A stretch of 52,544 nucleotides of DNA from Halomonas campaniensis (GCF_014193375.1 NZ_JACHZF010000025.1:1-52544); one strand, 5' to 3'. Shown: positions 27,893-40,498, numbered from the stretch's first letter. Translations and numbers: made by a program. Notes: generated by a model from the letters alone, not told the origin.

Positions 27893-29059
27893 TCAGCCGC
27901 GGGCGGCGGCCTCGAGGGCGGCCACCGCCGGCAGGGTCTTGCCCTCGACATACTCGAGGAAGGCGCCGCCGCCGGTGGAGATGTAGGAGACCCGGTCGGC
28001 GATGCCGTACTTGTCGATGGCGGCGAGGGTGTCGCCGCCCCCGGCGATGGAGAACGCCGGGCTCTCGGCGATGGCCTTGGCGATCACCTCGGTGCCGTGG
28101 CCGAACTGGTCGATCTCGAACACCCCCACCGGGCCGTTCCAGAGGATGGTGCCGGCATCCTTGAGCATGCCCGCCAGGCGCGCGGCGGTCTCGGGGCCGA
28201 TGTCGAGGATCATCTCGTCGTCGCCCACCTGGTCCACTGGCTTGACCACCGCGGAGGCCTGCTCGGAGAACTCGGTGGCCACCACCACGTCGGTGGGCAG
28301 CGGGATCTCGACCTTCTCCATCAGCGCCCGGGCCTGGCCGATCAGGTCGGCCTCATGCAGGGACTTGCCCACCGGATGCCCGGCCGCGGCGATGAAGGTG
28401 TTGGCGATGCCGCCACCGACGATCAGCTGGTCGCACTTCTCGGCGAGCGCGGTGAGCACGTCGAGCTTGGTGGAGACCTTGGAGCCGCCGACGATGGCCG
28501 CCATGGGGCGCGCCGGGGTGGCCAGGGCCTTCTCCAGGGCGTCGAGCTCGGCGGCCAGCAGCGGGCCGGCGCAGGCGGTGGGGGCGAAGCGCGCCACGCC
28601 GTGGGTGGAGGCCTGGGCGCGGTGGGCGGTGCCGAAGGCGTCCATCACGTAGATGTCGCACAGCGCGGCATACTGCTTCGCCAGGGTCTCGTCGTCCTTC
28701 TTCTCGCCCTTGTTGAAGCGCACGTTCTCGAGCAGCACCACCTCGCCGTCGGCCAGGTCCAGGGCGGCGTCCAGGTAGTCGCCGATCAGCGTGACCGGAC
28801 GGCCGAGCAGCTCGCCCAGGTGCTCGGCCACCGGCGCCAGGGAGAACTCCTCGGCGGGCTCGCCCTCGGTGGGGCGGCCCAGGTGGCTCATCAGCATCAC
28901 CCGGGCACCGGCCTCCATGGCGGCCTGGATGGTCGGCAGGGCGGCCCGCAGGCGGGCGTCGCTGGTCACCTTGCCGTGCTTGACGGGCACGTTCAGGTCC
29001 TCGCGGATCAGCACGCGCTGGCCGCTGAGGTCGAGGTCGGTCATCTTGCGCACGTTCAT
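27893..29059 (-). CDS. pgk: Phosphoglycerate kinase
   Basis: A 388-residue glycolytic enzyme transferring phosphate between 1,3-bisphosphoglycerate and ADP. Signatures: [29 protein letters not shown] near the N-terminus, SHLGRPTEG, the [16 protein letters not shown] hinge, and [35 protein letters not shown] at the C-terminus. The ATG at 29059 gives [13 protein letters not shown], with the internal ATG at residue 6 as an alternative. It lies 53 bases after epd, in the same orientation. Confidence 0.96.
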   Translation of the reverse strand: MNVRKMTDLDLSGQRVLIREDLNVPVKHGKVTSDARLRAALPTIQAAMEAGARVMLMSHLGRPTEGEPAEEFSLAPVAEHLGELLGRPVTLIGDYLDAALDLADGEVVLLENVRFNKGEKKDDETLAKQYAALCDIYVMDAFGTAHRAQASTHGVARFAPTACAGPLLAAELDALEKALATPARPMAAIVGGSKVSTKLDVLTALAEKCDQLIVGGGIANTFIAAAGHPVGKSLHEADLIGQARALMEKVEIPLPTDVVVATEFSEQASAVVKPVDQVGDDEMILDIGPETAARLAGMLKDAGTILWNGPVGVFEIDQFGHGTEVIAKAIAESPAFSIAGGGDTLAAIDKYGIADRVSYISTGGGAFLEYVEGKTLPAVAALEAAARG

Positions 29060-29112
29060 CGGGGCGTGTTCCTCATCTGGAAACCTTGGTAGGTAAACCA
29101 CAGGCGAAGGGT

Positions 29113-30171
29113 TCAGGGCGTGTCGGGCGGCATGGCGGCCAGTCGGCGGGCGATATCGAGCATGCGGTTGGCGAAGCCCCACTCGTTGTCGAACCAGCAC
29201 AGCAGCTTGATCAGGCGGCCGCCGGCCACCCGGGTCTGGGTGGCGTCCACGATACCGGAGCGCGGATCGTGGTTGAAGTCGACCGAGGCCATGGGCTCTT
29301 CGGTGTAGCCGAGCAGCCCGGCCAGGCGCCCGCGGCTGGCCTCGGCGAGCAGGGCGTTGACCTCGGCGGCGCTGGTGTCGCGGCCCACCGTGATGGCCAG
29401 GTCCATGGCCGAGACGTTGATGGTCGGCACCCGCACGTGGAGGCACTCGAAGCGCCCGGCCAGGTGGGGCATCAGGCGGTTGATGCCCCGCGCCAGGCCG
29501 GTATCCACCGGCACGATGGAGTGCATTGCCGACCGGGTCAGCCGCAGGTCCGTCTGGTGGTAGGCGTCGATCACCGGCTGGTCGTTCATCGCCGAGTGGA
29601 TGGTGGTGGTGACGCCATGCTCGATGCCCAGCGCCTCGTCCAGCACGGTGAGTACCGGCACCAGGCAGTTGGTGGTGCAGGAGGCCGCCGAGACGATGCG
29701 GTGGGCGGGGGCGAGCTCGTGGTCGTTGATGCCGGTGACGATGGTGGCATCCACGTCGCTCTCCGCCGGCTGGGAGAAGAGCAGGCGGCCGGCGCCGGCG
29801 GCCAGGTGGCGGGAGGCCGTGGCGCGGTCCCGGAAGCTGCCGGAGCACTCCAGCACCAGGTCGATGCCGAGCTCGCCCCAGGGCAGGCGGTCGGGGTCCG
29901 GCTCGGAGAGCACCCGGATCGCCCGGCCATTCACGCTCAGCTGCTCGCCGTCGGCCTCCACGCGGCCGGGGAAGCGGCCGTGGGTGGTGTCGTAGCGGGT
30001 CAGGTAGGCGATGGTGGCGAGGTCGGAGAGCTCGTTGATCGCCACCACCTCCAGGGGCGGATGGCCGCTTCCCGGCGCGTCCGCCGGGTCGCCACGCTGC
30101 TGTTCAATCAGGGCGCGAAGCACGCACTGGCCGATGCGGCCGTAACCGTTGATGGCGATGCGGTGGGCCAT
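29113..30171 (-). CDS. epd: Erythrose-4-phosphate dehydrogenase (GAPDH family)
   Basis: A 352-residue NAD-dependent dehydrogenase. The Rossmann opening [18 protein letters not shown] is followed by the catalytic [14 protein letters not shown] block. The segments [43 protein letters not shown], and [19 protein letters not shown] resemble Epd rather than GapA. Epd oxidises erythrose-4-phosphate in pyridoxal phosphate synthesis. In enteric bacteria epd, pgk and fba are also an operon; here it follows lrgB by 51 bases. A role as the main GAPDH cannot be excluded, as no gap gene is visible in this window. Confidence 0.88.
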   Translation of the reverse strand: MAHRIAINGYGRIGQCVLRALIEQQRGDPADAPGSGHPPLEVVAINELSDLATIAYLTRYDTTHGRFPGRVEADGEQLSVNGRAIRVLSEPDPDRLPWGELGIDLVLECSGSFRDRATASRHLAAGAGRLLFSQPAESDVDATIVTGINDHELAPAHRIVSAASCTTNCLVPVLTVLDEALGIEHGVTTTIHSAMNDQPVIDAYHQTDLRLTRSAMHSIVPVDTGLARGINRLMPHLAGRFECLHVRVPTINVSAMDLAITVGRDTSAAEVNALLAEASRGRLAGLLGYTEEPMASVDFNHDPRSGIVDATQTRVAGGRLIKLLCWFDNEWGFANRMLDIARRLAAMPPDTP

Positions 30172-30222
30172 GGCGGTGGCACTGACTCCCGGGCAGACAC
30201 AAAGCGCAGATTCTAGCGCACT

Positions 30223-30939
30223 TCAGCCGACGAGTCCCGGCAGGCGCCAGGCCAGCGGCAGCAGCAGGGCGGTGAGGATGCCGGTCAGGCTCATCCCCAG
30301 CGAGGCGAAGGCGCCGGCGGTGGGGCTGATCTCGAAGGCGCGCACCGTGCCCAGGGCGTGGCCGTTGATGCCCAGGGCAAAGCCGAGGATGCGCTCGTCG
30401 CGGATGCCCATCCAGCGTGCCAGCAGGGTGACGAAGCCGATGGCGGCCACGCCGGTGATCAGCAGGCCGCCCATCATCAGCGACACCGAGCCGCCGATCT
30501 GCTCGGTGATGCCGATGGCGATGGGGGCGGTGACCGACTTGGGCGCGAGGGAGGCGAGGATCTCCGGCGGGGCCCCGAGCAGCCAGGCGATGCCCACCGC
30601 GTAGAGCGCGGCCAGCAGCGCGGAGAGCGGCAGGCAGGCCAGCAGCGGGCGCCACAGGGCGCGGATGTGCGGCATCTGCTGGTAGAGGGGCAGGCCCAGG
30701 GCCACGGTGGCCGGCCCCAGCAGCAGCATCAGCCAGCCGGCACCCTCGCGGTAGTCGGCGTAGTCGATGCCGGCCAGGGCCAGCACCCCGGCCAGCAGCA
30801 GGGCGGCGACCAGGATCGGCGGGCACCAGCCGGGGGCGCCGAGCCGCCGGAACAGGTGCTGTCCGGCCACGTAGGCGGCCAGGGTCAGGGCGATGGCCCC
30901 CAGCGGCGTGGCCATCAGGTGGTCGATCAGCTCACTCAT
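30223..30939 (-). CDS. lrgB: LrgB/CidB family membrane protein
   Basis: A 238-residue polytopic protein. Family segments are WCPPILVAALLL, LGPATVALGLPLYQQ, LAPKSVTAPIAIGITEQIGG, and ALGINGHALGTVRAFE. LrgB/CidB proteins act with LrgA/CidA-type partners; they were described as holin/antiholin-like regulators of murein hydrolase and have since been linked to pyruvate or glycolate-type transport. Its start overlaps the lrgA-type gene by eight bases, so they are coupled. The following genes are glycolytic. Confidence 0.9.
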   Translation of the reverse strand: MSELIDHLMATPLGAIALTLAAYVAGQHLFRRLGAPGWCPPILVAALLLAGVLALAGIDYADYREGAGWLMLLLGPATVALGLPLYQQMPHIRALWRPLLACLPLSALLAALYAVGIAWLLGAPPEILASLAPKSVTAPIAIGITEQIGGSVSLMMGGLLITGVAAIGFVTLLARWMGIRDERILGFALGINGHALGTVRAFEISPTAGAFASLGMSLTGILTALLLPLAWRLPGLVG

Positions 30940-31285
30940 GGTCGCCCCCGCCCATCAGCCGGCGCATCAGCCACAGGGTGGTGAAGACGCTGAGCAGGGT
31001 GCCGAGGACCAGGGCGGCGAGGATCGCGGTCCACTGCCCGGCGAGCGCGTCGAGCATGAAGAAGATGCCCACCACGCCGGGCATGATCAGCATGGCCAGC
31101 ACGCCTATCAGCGGCTGGGCGGCGGCGGCGATATCGGCCGATACCGTGCCGCGCAGCATCAGCCAGGCGCTGAGCAGCAGCATGCCGGCCACGCCGGCCG
31201 AGACCGGCAGGCCGGCCAGGGTGACCAGCGCATCGTCGAGCAGCAGGAAGCCCAGCAGCCAGAGGAAACCGCGCAGAACGGCCAT
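30932..31285 (-). CDS. lrgA: CidA/LrgA family membrane protein
   Basis: A 117-residue protein with four hydrophobic segments: LRGFLWLLGFLLLDDALVTLAGLPVSAGVAGMLLLSAWLML and the conserved region PLIGVLAMLIMPGVVGIFFMLDAL (family pattern 'lffvP..vgi'). The C-terminus is short and basic then acidic (LMRRLMGGGDHE). It is the small partner of the LrgB protein encoded immediately downstream with an eight-base overlap. It is the first gene of the minus-strand run lrgA-lrgB-epd-pgk-fba. Confidence 0.88.
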   Translation of the reverse strand: MAVLRGFLWLLGFLLLDDALVTLAGLPVSAGVAGMLLLSAWLMLRGTVSADIAAAAQPLIGVLAMLIMPGVVGIFFMLDALAGQWTAILAALVLGTLLSVFTTLWLMRRLMGGGDHE

Positions 31286-31518
31286 CGATGATCCTCGCCT
31301 GTCGCGACGGAAGGGGACGAGCATGTTAGCACGCTATTCGTGTGTCGGCCGCGCGCCGCCGTCGGTCGCCGCGGCCGACGGGCCGGCGGCGCAGCGGTCG
31401 CTAACCGCGGGGCCCTTGTCCTCGCCTGGCGACAGGTTGCAAGGCCCGGCCCACGGTGGTTACGGTCATCCGCTACGCTGGGAATAGCGACATCAACCCG
31501 ACCACGGAGAGGAACGCC

Positions 31519-32571
31519 ATGACCGATATCGCCAACTGGCTCGGCGACGAGGCCGAGACCCTGCTGACCCACCAGTGCCGGGGCATCCCCCGCGACAGCC
31601 TGCACCTGCCCGGGCCCGACTTCGTCGACCGGGTGGTGGCCGACAGCGACCGCCGCCCCACGGTGCTGCGCAACCTGCAGGGGCTGTTCGACCACGGCCG
31701 GCTGGGCGGGACGGGGTATCTCAGCCTGCTGCCGGTGGACCAGGGCATCGAGCACTCCGCCGGGGCCTCCTTCGCCCCCAACCCCCGCTACTTCGATCCG
31801 GCCAATATCGTCGAGCTGGCCATCGAGGGCGGCTGCAACGGCGTGGCCTCGACGCTGGGCGTGCTCTCCTCGGTGGCCCGGCGCTATGCGCACCGCATCC
31901 CGATGATGCTCAAGCTCAACCACAACGAGACCCTGAGCTATCCGGCGATCTACGACCAGACGCTGTTCGCCCAGGTCGAGCAGGCCTTCGACATGGGCTG
32001 CGTGGCGGTGGGGGCGACCATCTACTTCGGCTCCCACGAGAGCCGCCGGCAGATCATGGAGATCAGCGAGGCCTTCGAGCGGGCCCATGAGCTGGGCATG
32101 GTGACGGTGCTGTGGGCCTACCTGCGCAATCCGGCCTTCAAGCACGAGGGCACCGACTACCACGTGGCGGCCGACCTCACCGGCCAGGCCAACCACCTGG
32201 CGGCCACCCTCAAGGCCGACATCGTCAAGCAGAAGCTGCCCGAGACCAACGGGGGCTACCGGGCCGTCGGCTTCGGCCATACCCATGCCAAGGTCTATGA
32301 CGAGCTGACCTCCGACCACCCCATCGACCTGGCCCGCTACCAGGTGGCCAACTGCTACATGGGCCGCGCCGGGCTGATCAACTCCGGCGGCGGCTCCAAG
32401 GGTGCCTCCGACCTGGCCGAGGCGGTGCGCACCGCGGTGATCAACAAGCGCGCCGGCGGCATGGGGCTGATCTCCGGGCGCAAGGCCTTCCAGAAGCCCA
32501 TGGACGAGGGGGTGGCCCTGCTGCAGGCCATCCAGGACGTCTACCTCGACCCTGAGGTCACCATCGCCTGA
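31519..32571 (+). CDS. fbaB: Fructose-bisphosphate aldolase, class I (FbaB/DhnA type)
   Basis: A 350-residue Schiff-base aldolase of the DhnA/FbaB group. [36 protein letters not shown] is followed by [16 protein letters not shown], the [13 protein letters not shown] strand and [19 protein letters not shown]. The barrel ends with [20 protein letters not shown] and [12 protein letters not shown]. It is metal-independent and unrelated in sequence to the class II enzyme at 26737-27801. FbaB in enteric bacteria is favoured during gluconeogenesis. The ATG at 31519 follows GGAGAGG. Confidence 0.93.
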   Translation: MTDIANWLGDEAETLLTHQCRGIPRDSLHLPGPDFVDRVVADSDRRPTVLRNLQGLFDHGRLGGTGYLSLLPVDQGIEHSAGASFAPNPRYFDPANIVELAIEGGCNGVASTLGVLSSVARRYAHRIPMMLKLNHNETLSYPAIYDQTLFAQVEQAFDMGCVAVGATIYFGSHESRRQIMEISEAFERAHELGMVTVLWAYLRNPAFKHEGTDYHVAADLTGQANHLAATLKADIVKQKLPETNGGYRAVGFGHTHAKVYDELTSDHPIDLARYQVANCYMGRAGLINSGGGSKGASDLAEAVRTAVINKRAGGMGLISGRKAFQKPMDEGVALLQAIQDVYLDPEVTIA

Positions 32572-32606
32572 GCAGGGCCCATGGCGATGCCCCGGACGGG
32601 AATGAA

Positions 32607-32636
32607 GAAGGGCACGGCCTGGCGGCCGTGCCCTTC
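32607..32636. terminator. Bidirectional terminator between fbaB and tktA
   Basis: A perfect 13-bp stem (GAAGGGCACGGCC / GGCCGTGCCCTTC) with a TGGC loop. It lies between the ends of two convergent genes and has short T-rich flanks on the fbaB side (CTGTTACGTT). Confidence 0.8.
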
Positions 32637-32672
32637 CTGTTACGTTACACCGCGTCGCAGTGCCCGCGGCGA

Positions 32673-34667
32673 TCAGCCCTCGAGCAGCTCGGTGGCCTGC
32701 TGCACCACGTTCTCGACGGTGAAGCCGAAGTGCTTGAACAGGTCGCCGGCCGGGGCGGACTCGCCGTAGGTGCGCATGCCGATGATGCGCCCTTCCAGGC
32801 CCACGTACTTGTGCCAGTAGTCGCGGTGGCCGGCCTCGATGGCCAGGCGCTTGGTCACGGCCTTCGGCAGCACGCTCTCGCGGTACTCGGCCTCCTGGCC
32901 GTTGAAGCGGTAGGTGGAGGGCATGGAGACCACGCGCACGGCGTGGCCCTGGGCCTCGAGCTCTGCCGCGGCGTCCATGGCCAGGGCGACCTCGGAGCCG
33001 GTGGCGATCAGGATCAGCGCCGGGGTGCCCTCGCAGTCGCGCAGCACGTAGCCACCGCGCTGGATGCTGGCCAGCTGCTGCTTGGTGCGCGCCTGGTGCG
33101 GCAGGTTCTGGCGCGACAGCACCAGGGCGGTGGGGCCGGAGTTGCGCTTGAGGGCGGCATCCCAGGCGGCGGCGGTCTCGGCGGCGTCGCAGGGGCGCCA
33201 GGTGGAGAGGTTCGGCGTGGAGCGCAGGCTGGTCAGCTGCTCGATCGGCTGGTGGGTGGGGCCGTCCTCGCCCAGGCCGATGGAGTCGTGGGTGAAGACG
33301 TAGATGGCCCGCTTGCCCATCAACGCCGCCATGCGCACGGCGTTGCGCATGTACTCCATGAAGATCAGGAAGGTGGCGCCGTAGGGGATGAAGCCGCCGT
33401 GGAGCACGATGCCGTTCATGATCGCGCCCATGCCGAACTCGCGCACCCCGTAGTGCAGGTAGTTGCCGTCCGGGGTCTCCGGGGTGATCGCCTTCGCGCC
33501 GTCCCAGAAGGTCAGGTTGGAGGGCGCCAGGTCGGCGCTGCCGCCGAGCAGCTCGGGCAGCTGCGGGCCCAGCTCGTTGAGGCAGTTGAGCGAGGCCTTG
33601 CGGCTGGCGATGGTCTCGCCGGCCTGCTGGGCCTTCTCGATCAGCGCCTCGCTGGTGAATTCCACCGGCAGCTTGCACTGGACGCGACGCTGGAACTCGC
33701 GGGCCAGCTCGGGATACGCCTCGGCGTAGCGATCGAAGCGGGCCTGCCAGTCGTCCTGGCGCGTCCTGCCGACCTCGCTGGCGTCCCAGCCGCGGTAGAT
33801 CTCCTCGGGGATATGGAAGGGGGCGTGGGGCCAGCCGAGCTGCTGGCGTGCCGCGGCCACCTCCTCCTCGCCCAGCGGGGCGCCGTGGCACTCCTCCTTG
33901 CCCTGCTTGTTGGGCGCGCCGAAGCCGATCACCGTCTTGCAGATGATCAGGCTCGGCCGGTCGTCGTGGCTCCTGGCCAGCTCGATGGCGGCCTGGATCT
34001 CCTCCGGCTTGTGGCCGTCGACGTTGGGCACCACGTGCCAGCCATAGGCCTCGAAGCGCTTGGCGGTGTCATCGGTGAACCAGCCCTCGACCTCGCCGTC
34101 GATGGAGATGCCGTTGTCGTCGTAGAAGGTGATCAGCTTGCCGAGCTTCTGGGTGCCGGCCAGCGAGGCGACCTCGTGGGAGATGCCCTCCATCAGGCAG
34201 CCGTCGCCGACGAAGCACCAGGTGGTGTGGTCGACGATGGTGTGGCCGGGACGGTTGAACTGGGCGGCCAGGGTCTTCTCGGCCAGCGCCATGCCCACGG
34301 CGTTGGCCAGCCCCTGGCCCAGCGGGCCGGTGGTGGTCTCGACGCCCGGCGCATAGCCGTACTCCGGGTGGCCGGCGGTCTTGGCGTGGAGCTGGCGGAA
34401 GCTCTGCAGTTCCTCGAGGCTCAGCTCGTAGCCGGTGAGGTGCAGCAGGGAGTAGAGGAGCATGGAGCCGTGGCCGTTGGAGAGCACGAAGCGATCACGG
34501 TCTGGCCACTTGGGGTCGGCCGGGTTGTGCTTGAGGTAGTCGTTCCACAGCACCTCGGCGATGTCGGCCATGCCCATGGGGGCGCCGGGATGGCCGGACT
34601 TGGCCTTCTGGACGGCATCCATGGACAGGGCGCGAATGGCATTGGCCAGTTCGAATCGGGATGGCAT
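32673..34667 (-). CDS. tktA: Transketolase
   Basis: A 664-residue thiamine-diphosphate enzyme of the pentose phosphate pathway. It has [18 protein letters not shown], the ThDP-binding [19 protein letters not shown]...DDNGISIDG, the second-domain [20 protein letters not shown], and a C-terminal domain with [13 protein letters not shown]. Length matches bacterial TktA. ATG at 34667 follows AGGAG; an upstream in-frame ATG (34694) lacks a site. It is divergent from metK, with which it shares a 229-base promoter region. Confidence 0.97.
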   Translation of the reverse strand: MPSRFELANAIRALSMDAVQKAKSGHPGAPMGMADIAEVLWNDYLKHNPADPKWPDRDRFVLSNGHGSMLLYSLLHLTGYELSLEELQSFRQLHAKTAGHPEYGYAPGVETTTGPLGQGLANAVGMALAEKTLAAQFNRPGHTIVDHTTWCFVGDGCLMEGISHEVASLAGTQKLGKLITFYDDNGISIDGEVEGWFTDDTAKRFEAYGWHVVPNVDGHKPEEIQAAIELARSHDDRPSLIICKTVIGFGAPNKQGKEECHGAPLGEEEVAAARQQLGWPHAPFHIPEEIYRGWDASEVGRTRQDDWQARFDRYAEAYPELAREFQRRVQCKLPVEFTSEALIEKAQQAGETIASRKASLNCLNELGPQLPELLGGSADLAPSNLTFWDGAKAITPETPDGNYLHYGVREFGMGAIMNGIVLHGGFIPYGATFLIFMEYMRNAVRMAALMGKRAIYVFTHDSIGLGEDGPTHQPIEQLTSLRSTPNLSTWRPCDAAETAAAWDAALKRNSGPTALVLSRQNLPHQARTKQQLASIQRGGYVLRDCEGTPALILIATGSEVALAMDAAAELEAQGHAVRVVSMPSTYRFNGQEAEYRESVLPKAVTKRLAIEAGHRDYWHKYVGLEGRIIGMRTYGESAPAGDLFKHFGFTVENVVQQATELLEG

Positions 34668-34896
34668 TGGTGGCTCCTCGCCTGCGGCAGACATAAGCGG
34701 TGCAGACCCGCCGGAGGGCGGCGGGGGTGCGTTCTGGCTGGTTCGGGCGCGGCGCGGGACGTGCGCGGCGCGGTCGAAGTCGGTGACGTATTGTCGCCGA
34801 CTTGACGCCGGGCTTCAAATCGTGGATGCCCGGCAGGGCCGCAGCGTGTAGACTTCGCGACTGCCTATTGCCGATACAACGAGGGCCGAGGACGCC

Positions 34897-36117
34897 ATGA
34901 GCGAATACTCCCTGTTTACCTCCGAGTCCGTCTCCGAGGGACACCCGGACAAGATCGCCGACCAGATCTCCGATGCGGTGCTGGATGCCATCATCGCCCG
35001 CGACAAGCATGCCCGCGTGGCCTGCGAGACCCTGGTCAAGACCGGCGTGGCCATCGTCGCCGGCGAGATCACCACCTCGGCCTGGGTCGACCTCGAGGCG
35101 CTGGTGCGCGAGGTGATCACCGACATCGGCTACACCTCCTCCGACGTCGGCTTCGACGGCGAGACCTGCGGCGTGCTCAACCTGATCGGCAAGCAGAGCG
35201 TGGACATCGCCCAGGGCGTCGACCGCGCCAAGCCCGAGGACCAGGGGGCCGGCGACCAGGGCCTGATGTTCGGCTACGCCACCAACGAGACCGAGAGCTT
35301 CATGCCGGCGCCGATCCACTACGCCCATCGGCTGGTGGAGCGCCAGGCCGAGCTGCGCAAGCACGGCCTGCTGCCCTGGCTGCGGCCGGATGCCAAGAGC
35401 CAGGTCACCTTCCGCTATGACGAGGCCGGCAAGCCCTGCGGCGTGGATGCGGTGGTGCTCTCGACCCAGCACGATCCGGGCATCGGCCAGGAGGACCTGC
35501 GCAAGATGGTCCGCCGCGAGATCATCGAGCAGGTGATTCCCGCCGAGTGGCTCACCGAGACGACCCGCTACCACATCAATCCCACCGGCAAGTTCGTGAT
35601 CGGCGGCCCGGTGGGCGACTGCGGCCTGACCGGGCGCAAGATCATCGTCGACACCTACGGCGGCATGGCCCGCCACGGCGGCGGCGCCTTCTCCGGCAAG
35701 GACCCCTCCAAGGTCGACCGCAGCGCCGCCTACGCCGGGCGCTACGTGGCCAAGAACCTGGTCGCCGCGGGACTGGCCGACAAGTGCGAGATCCAGGTCT
35801 CCTACGCCATCGGCGTGGCCGAGCCCACCTCGGTATCGATCAACACCTTCGGCACCGGCAAGGTCGACGACGCACGGATCATCGAGCTGGTGCGCGAGCA
35901 CTTCGACCTGCGGCCCAATGCCATCACCCGCATGCTCGACCTGCTCCACCCCATGTACCGCCTGACCTCGGCCTACGGCCACTTCGGCCGCGAGCCCTTC
36001 GAGACCGCCTACACCTGGACCGACACCCAGGGGCAGGAGCATACCGAGACCTTCACGGCCTTCCCCTGGGAGAAGACCGACCGCGCCGCCGCGCTGCGCC
36101 AGGCCGCCGGCCTGTAA
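34897..36117 (+). CDS. metK: Methionine adenosyltransferase (SAM synthetase)
   Basis: A 406-residue enzyme making S-adenosylmethionine from ATP and methionine. [25 protein letters not shown] (methionine loop and Mg site), the [12 protein letters not shown] hexapeptide region, and [19 protein letters not shown] (P-loop) are all present. A TAGACT sequence about 40 bases before the ATG could be the -10 element, without a clear -35. It begins a cluster of methyl-cycle genes (metK, ahcY, metF). No SAM riboswitch is visible in the short leader. Confidence 0.97.
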   Translation: MSEYSLFTSESVSEGHPDKIADQISDAVLDAIIARDKHARVACETLVKTGVAIVAGEITTSAWVDLEALVREVITDIGYTSSDVGFDGETCGVLNLIGKQSVDIAQGVDRAKPEDQGAGDQGLMFGYATNETESFMPAPIHYAHRLVERQAELRKHGLLPWLRPDAKSQVTFRYDEAGKPCGVDAVVLSTQHDPGIGQEDLRKMVRREIIEQVIPAEWLTETTRYHINPTGKFVIGGPVGDCGLTGRKIIVDTYGGMARHGGGAFSGKDPSKVDRSAAYAGRYVAKNLVAAGLADKCEIQVSYAIGVAEPTSVSINTFGTGKVDDARIIELVREHFDLRPNAITRMLDLLHPMYRLTSAYGHFGREPFETAYTWTDTQGQEHTETFTAFPWEKTDRAAALRQAAGL

Positions 36118-36138
36118 GCCAGCGCCTACGGCCGATGA

Positions 36139-36170
36139 CAGGCCCCGCCGGCATCGCCGCGCGGGGCCTG
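36139..36170 (+). terminator. Hairpin after metK, probable terminator
   Basis: A 10-bp stem (CAGGCCCCGC / GCGGGGCCTG) with a GC-rich inner loop that can extend the pairing, 21 bases after the metK stop and followed by TTGCT. The following ligB starts 42 bases later, so it may only attenuate transcription. Confidence 0.5.
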
Positions 36171-36182
36171 TTGCTATGGTGA

Positions 36183-37910
<1,728 letters not shown>

Positions 37911-37940
37911 TTGTCGGCGTTCGGGTTCCCTGCCTATAGT
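37911..37940 (+). promoter_or_regulatory. Probable sigma-70 promoter of ahcY
   Basis: TTGTCG (37911-37916) and TATAGT (37935-37940) are spaced 18 bases apart, ending 37 bases before the ahcY ATG. It starts immediately after the ligB stop codon, so ahcY probably has its own transcript. Confidence 0.5.
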
Positions 37941-37977
37941 GAAACCCACGCATTTCCCCATGTGACGAGGTGATCCC

Positions 37978-39387
37978 ATGAACCAGCCCGCCGTGAGCAC
38001 GCCCGCTGACCAGGACTTCAAGGTGGCCGATATCGCCCTGGCCGACTGGGGGCGCCGCGAGATCCGCATTGCCGAGACGGAGATGCCCGCGCTGATGGCG
38101 ATCCGCGCCCAGTACCGCGATGAGCAGCCGCTGGCCGGGGCCCGCATCGCCGGCTGCATCCACATGACCATCCAGACCGCGGTGCTGATCGAGACCCTGG
38201 TCGACCTGGGGGCCTCGGTGCGCTGGTCGTCGTGCAACATCTTCTCCACCCAGGACCACGCCGCCGCGGCCATCGCCGCCGCCGGCATCCCGGTGTTCGC
38301 CTGGAAGGGCGAGACCGAGCAGGAGTTTTGGTGGTGCATCGAGCAGACGGTGGCGGGCCCCGACGGCTGGACCCCCAACCTGGTGCTCGACGACGGCGGC
38401 GACCTCACCGCCCTGCTCCACGACAAGCGCCCCGAGCTGCTCGATGCCATCCACGGCATCAGCGAGGAGACCACCACCGGGGTGCACCGCCTGCAGGAGA
38501 TGCTGCGCGACGGCCTGCTGAAGGTGCCGGCCATCAACGTCAACGACGCCGTCACCAAGTCGAAGAACGACAACAAGTATGGCTGTCGCCACTCGCTGTC
38601 GGACGCCATCAAGCGCGGCACCGACCACCTGCTGGCCGGCAAGCAGGCGCTGGTGGTGGGCTACGGCGACGTGGGCAAGGGCTCGGCGGCCTCGCTGCGC
38701 CAGGAGGGGATGATCGTCAAGGTGGCGGAGATCGACCCGATCTGCGCCATGCAGGCCTGCATGGACGGCTTCGAGGTGGTGTCGCCCTATCGCGAGGGCA
38801 TCAACCGCGGCCGGGAGAGCATCGAACGCGAGCTGCTCGGGCGTATCGACCTGGTGGTCACCGCCACCGGCAACATCGGCGCCTGCGACGCGGCCATGCT
38901 CGACACCCTCAAGCCGGGCGCGGTGGTCTGCAACATCGGCCACTTCGACAGCGAGATCGATACCGCCTACATGCGTCGCCGCTGGCACTGGGAGGAGGTC
39001 AAGCCCCAGGTGCACAAGGTCTATCGCGACAGCAAGCCGGGCCACTTCGATCCGGCCAGCCGGGACTACCTGATCCTGCTCTCCGAGGGGCGGCTGGTGA
39101 ACCTGGGCAATGCCACCGGCCATCCCTCCCGGGTGATGGACGGCTCCTTCGCCAACCAGGTGCTGGCGCAGATGCACCTCTATCAGGGGCGCTTCGCCGA
39201 CCTGCCCGAGGCGGAGCGGCGCGAGGCCCTGGGGGTCACGGTGCTGCCTCGCCACCTGGACGAGGAGGTGGCCCGCTACATGGTGGAGGGCTTCGGCGGG
39301 GTGATCACCCGCATGAACGAGGCCCAGGTGCACTACACCGGCGTCCCGGCGGACGGCCCCTACAAGCCCGATGACTATCGCTACTGA
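37978..39387 (+). CDS. ahcY: Adenosylhomocysteinase (SAH hydrolase)
   Basis: A 469-residue NAD-containing enzyme splitting S-adenosylhomocysteine to homocysteine and adenosine, completing the methyl cycle with MetK and Met[68 protein letters not shown], the NAD-binding [22 protein letters not shown], and the C-terminal [13 protein letters not shown] (Lys and Tyr reaching the partner's NAD site) are all present. The start follows GAGGTGATCCC. Confidence 0.97.
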   Translation: MNQPAVSTPADQDFKVADIALADWGRREIRIAETEMPALMAIRAQYRDEQPLAGARIAGCIHMTIQTAVLIETLVDLGASVRWSSCNIFSTQDHAAAAIAAAGIPVFAWKGETEQEFWWCIEQTVAGPDGWTPNLVLDDGGDLTALLHDKRPELLDAIHGISEETTTGVHRLQEMLRDGLLKVPAINVNDAVTKSKNDNKYGCRHSLSDAIKRGTDHLLAGKQALVVGYGDVGKGSAASLRQEGMIVKVAEIDPICAMQACMDGFEVVSPYREGINRGRESIERELLGRIDLVVTATGNIGACDAAMLDTLKPGAVVCNIGHFDSEIDTAYMRRRWHWEEVKPQVHKVYRDSKPGHFDPASRDYLILLSEGRLVNLGNATGHPSRVMDGSFANQVLAQMHLYQGRFADLPEAERREALGVTVLPRHLDEEVARYMVEGFGGVITRMNEAQVHYTGVPADGPYKPDDYRY

Positions 39388-39415
39388 TGCTTTCTCAGGG
39401 ATGGCAACACCGCTC

Positions 39416-39526
39416 AAGGCTTTACCGGCGACAGGCCTTCGAGGGGGCGCTGTAAATACCTCCCTGTACGCTACCTCCGCCATCCCTGGTCTCCGGACCC
39501 CCTCTTCGACCTGTCCCCGGCGCCTT
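39416..39526. repeat. Dispersed palindromic repeat after ahcY (Halomonas-type intergenic element)
   Basis: Arms at the two ends are imperfect inverted repeats: AAGGC..CCGGCGACAGG..TTCGAGGGGGC on the left and, in reverse complement, AAGGCGCCGGGGACAGGTCGAAGAGGGGGT on the right. The left arm (39418-39456) recurs at 52423-52461 with about five mismatches in 39 bases. It lies between convergent genes. I recall similar sequences scattered between genes in Halomonas genomes. Confidence 0.65.
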
Positions 39527-39562
39527 TCGCTATGGAGTCAGAGTCAACAGCGATGGCCTGCT

Positions 39563-40498
39563 CTATAGCCCTGCCAGCCGCATCATCAGCGTCAGGTAGA
39601 GCGGGATCAGCAGCGGGGCGGCCAGGGTGGTGACCAGCACGGCGAGCGCCCCCTTGGCCGGGGCGATGCCCAGCTCCATGGCCACCACCACCACGTTGGC
39701 GGCCATGGGCACCACGCCCAGCAGCAGGATGGCCATGGCCAGCTCCGGTGACAGCGGCGCCAGCGCCTGCAGGACCAGCACGGCGCCCAGGGCGAGCAGC
39801 GGCCAGAGGCCGTAGCGAATCGCCACGCAGGCACCGATGAAGCGGCCGTCCACCTCCCGCAGCGATACCCGCCCCAGGGTCATGCCGATGATCATCATGC
39901 CCAGCAGGGTGTAGGTGGCGGGGAACACCGCCAGCCCCTCCATGGCCGCCTCCGGCACCGCCATGCCCAGGCCGCTGACCAGCAGCGCCGCCAGGAAGGC
40001 GTAGACCAGTGGCAGGCGCACGATCTTCGCCAGGCTCTCGCCCACCGAGAACTGCCCCCGGGCGCTCAGGTAGAAGCCCACGGTGAACTCGTAGAGGGTG
40101 ATCCCCAGCACGCAGAACAGGTAGAGGGTGACGCCCTCCGGGGGCAGCAGCACTAGCGCCACCGGCAGGCCGAAGTAGCCGGTGTTGCCGGTGCCGGCGG
40201 AGAAGGCCAGCAGGGCGCTCTCCTGGGCCGCGAAGCGATGGCGGGTGAGCCGATGCACCGCCAGCGCCAGCAGGCTGGCGGTGAGGAAGGTCGCCAGGGT
40301 GAGCAGCAGGTAGCCGGGCGTCGGCCCCCCCAGCGTCAGGGCGCGGAAGAAGGTCAGCGGGGCGATCAGGTAGATCAGCAGGGTGGCCACGGGCCGCGGG
40401 TCCACGGCGAGCCGCCGGGCGGCCAGCCAGCCCAGGGCGACATAGGCCAGCAGGGTCCAGAGCGGGCCCATCAGGGCGCCGGGGTCGAGGGCGGGCAT
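39563..40498 (-). CDS. AEC family transporter
   Basis: A 311-residue inner-membrane protein of the auxin efflux carrier family with about ten hydrophobic segments. Typical blocks are LWTLLAYVALGWLAARRL, FSAGTGNTGYFGLPVALVLLP (the conserved NxGxxGLP) and LLGMMIIGMTLGRV. Bacterial members such as MdcF and MleP carry dicarboxylates or other small anions; the substrate here is unknown. Three in-frame ATGs are possible (40552, 40522, 40498); 40498 has GGAGG at a good distance. It is divergent from metF and separates ahcY from metF. Confidence 0.85.
   Translation of the reverse strand: MPALDPGALMGPLWTLLAYVALGWLAARRLAVDPRPVATLLIYLIAPLTFFRALTLGGPTPGYLLLTLATFLTASLLALAVHRLTRHRFAAQESALLAFSAGTGNTGYFGLPVALVLLPPEGVTLYLFCVLGITLYEFTVGFYLSARGQFSVGESLAKIVRLPLVYAFLAALLVSGLGMAVPEAAMEGLAVFPATYTLLGMMIIGMTLGRVSLREVDGRFIGACVAIRYGLWPLLALGAVLVLQALAPLSPELAMAILLLGVVPMAANVVVVAMELGIAPAKGALAVLVTTLAAPLLIPLYLTLMMRLAGL

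Noticed and set aside
34668..34896. SAM riboswitch between tktA and metK
   Set aside because: No recognisable conserved stem pattern; the leader after the likely -10 element is only about 40 bases.
37911..37977. S-adenosylhomocysteine riboswitch before ahcY
   Set aside because: Only 67 bases separate ligB from ahcY, and they contain a likely promoter; I see no matching conserved core, so there is no room for the structure.
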